Source: Chloroflexota bacterium (GTDB lineage Bacteria > Chloroflexota > Anaerolineae > UBA1429). Taken from it: 13,464 bases of DNA. Below the pieces are notes generated by a model. That model was not told the origin of the DNA. It saw nothing but the letters and a program-made list of their open reading frames with translations, and did not search any database. The translations under genes were made by a program, and so were the position numbers. The stretch spans positions 1 through 13,464 of the forward strand of contig JAAZBQ010000667.1 in assembly GCA_012513725.1 (NCBI GenBank). The letters are read 5' to 3'. Numbering within the stretch: the stretch's first letter is position 1; the number at the start of each line of letters is the position of its first letter. Below are positions 12,644 to 13,464 of the stretch, piece by piece.

Positions 12644-13464
12644 ATGGACGACTCGCCGAGGAAATCGCGAGACCGGAAGCGCCGAATCTATGCGCCCACC
12701 GACGATGGCGGCGTGCAACTAGCGGCCAGCGCCGATCGCTGGTACCTGTACGAGGATTATGTCCACCTCTCACCCCACCACACCCGGGGCCGACTCTTTC
12801 GGTGGGACGCGGAACTCAAGCCCTTTGTCGACGACCCCGACCGCGGCGCCCTGGTGCTCATCGACATGCAGAACGACTTTTGCTCCCCCGGCGGCTGGAC
12901 CGACGCCTCCGGCCTGGACTACCGCGCCTGTCGAGAGGCGATCCCGGGCATCCAGCGGGCCATCGACGTGGTGCGCGGCTATGGGATGTGGGTGATCTGG
13001 GTGTACTGGCACAACCGCGAGGATCTACGCAACCTCGGCGCCCCCACGCTGTACTCGTTCAAGCACGACCTCGATCAGGCGGGGATCGGCGAGGATCTGG
13101 AGCGGGGTAAGGTGCTCACCGGGGGCTCCTGGAACGCCGAGATCGTCGGCGAGTTGCTCCCGTACATGAGCGAGGACGACATCCGCATCGAAAAGGTGCG
13201 GATGAGCGGGTTCCACGGGACGCACCTCGACCAGGTCCTGCGCACCCAGGGCATCAACACCCTCTACTTTGGGGGCGTGAACACGGACCAGTGCGTGACC
13301 ACCACGATGGAGGAAGCCTACTTTCGCGACTATAACGTGGTGCTGCTGGAGGACGCCACCGCCACGTCCAGCCCGGCCTACTGCAAGGAGGCGGTGCTGT
13401 TCAACACCCGGCAGTGCTGGGGGTTCGTCACCGACACCGAGCGCCTGGCGAACGCTCAGCCCTT
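12644..13464 (+). CDS. Isochorismatase-family cysteine hydrolase (3' end outside window)
   Basis: The first 273 codons of a cytoplasmic alpha/beta hydrolase of the isochorismatase-like superfamily, which includes nicotinamidase, N-carbamoylsarcosine amidase, RutB and biuret hydrolase. The expected Asp-Lys-Cys triad is visible: D74 in VLIDMQNDF, K184 in RIEKVRMSGF and C217 in GGVNTDQCV. The nucleophilic cysteine makes an amide or carbamoyl bond cleavage more likely than isochorismate hydrolysis. The N-terminal 65 residues before the first core strand are longer than usual, with a basic start (residues 6-14) then a Trp/Tyr-rich section. AGGGAGG lies six bases upstream of the ATG. No stop codon occurs before the window end. 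It follows the transporter operon in the same direction after 242 bases and could act on imported solute. The substrate is not determinable. Confidence 0.88.
   Translation, partial: MDDSPRKSRDRKRRIYAPTDDGGVQLAASADRWYLYEDYVHLSPHHTRGRLFRWDAELKPFVDDPDRGALVLIDMQNDFCSPGGWTDASGLDYRACREAIPGIQRAIDVVRGYGMWVIWVYWHNREDLRNLGAPTLYSFKHDLDQAGIGEDLERGKVLTGGSWNAEIVGELLPYMSEDDIRIEKVRMSGFHGTHLDQVLRTQGINTLYFGGVNTDQCVTTTMEEAYFRDYNVVLLEDATATSSPAYCKEAVLFNTRQCWGFVTDTERLANAQP

Overview
The window is a GC-rich bacterial chromosome segment, visibly around two thirds G+C. It has dense ATG, GTG and ATGA-overlap gene packing and good Shine-Dalgarno sequences. The long Pro/Thr/Glu-rich linker after the lipobox of a lipoprotein, the duplicated use of Opp-type transport genes and the GH38 neighbour resemble Chloroflexota (Anaerolineae/Caldilineae-like genomes). 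That assignment is an inference from style, not from a marker gene, because the one phylogenetic marker, recA, is represented only by its last 71 codons.

Layout. (1) Bases 1-218 hold the 3' end of recA, closed by a strong hairpin at 238-265. (2) On the minus strand, 279-1744, lie a class I methyltransferase gene and a concanavalin-like (GH16-fold) protein gene, coupled by an ATGA overlap. (3) A compact divergent promoter region, 1775-1855, has an inverted repeat touching the -35 elements of both promoters. (4) A cytoplasmic GH38 alpha-mannosidase gene spans 1908-4460. (5) A 513-base intergenic region holds a plausible sigma70 promoter at 4573-4601 and a long leader rich in hairpins. (6) A complete Opp/Dpp-type ABC transporter operon follows, 4974-12193: substrate-binding lipoprotein, two permeases and two ATPases. 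It ends with a 66-residue two-helix membrane protein gene, 12201-12401. (7) After a 242-base spacer with two hairpins, the window ends inside an isochorismatase-fold cysteine hydrolase gene, 12644 onward.

How they may work together. The five transporter genes form one tightly packed unit that should import an oligomeric solute. GH38 enzymes remove alpha-mannose, this one has no signal peptide, and some Opp-type transporters (for example in Thermotoga) carry oligosaccharides. Uptake of mannosyl oligosaccharides followed by cytoplasmic trimming is therefore a reasonable but unproven model. A peptide, glycopeptide or amide-containing ligand is also possible given the downstream amidohydrolase-type gene.

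The most unusual content is in the transporter. The substrate-binding protein appears to be circularly permuted: the canonical C-terminal half of the SBP_bac_5 fold comes first and the canonical N-terminal half second, followed by an extra beta-rich domain. The OppC-like permease carries about 140 extra extracytoplasmic residues between its first helix and the GTD...RD motif, and the OppB-like permease has an expanded first loop. Together these look like a co-elaborated variant of the Opp system. I saw no tRNA, rRNA, CRISPR array, transposase or attachment site.
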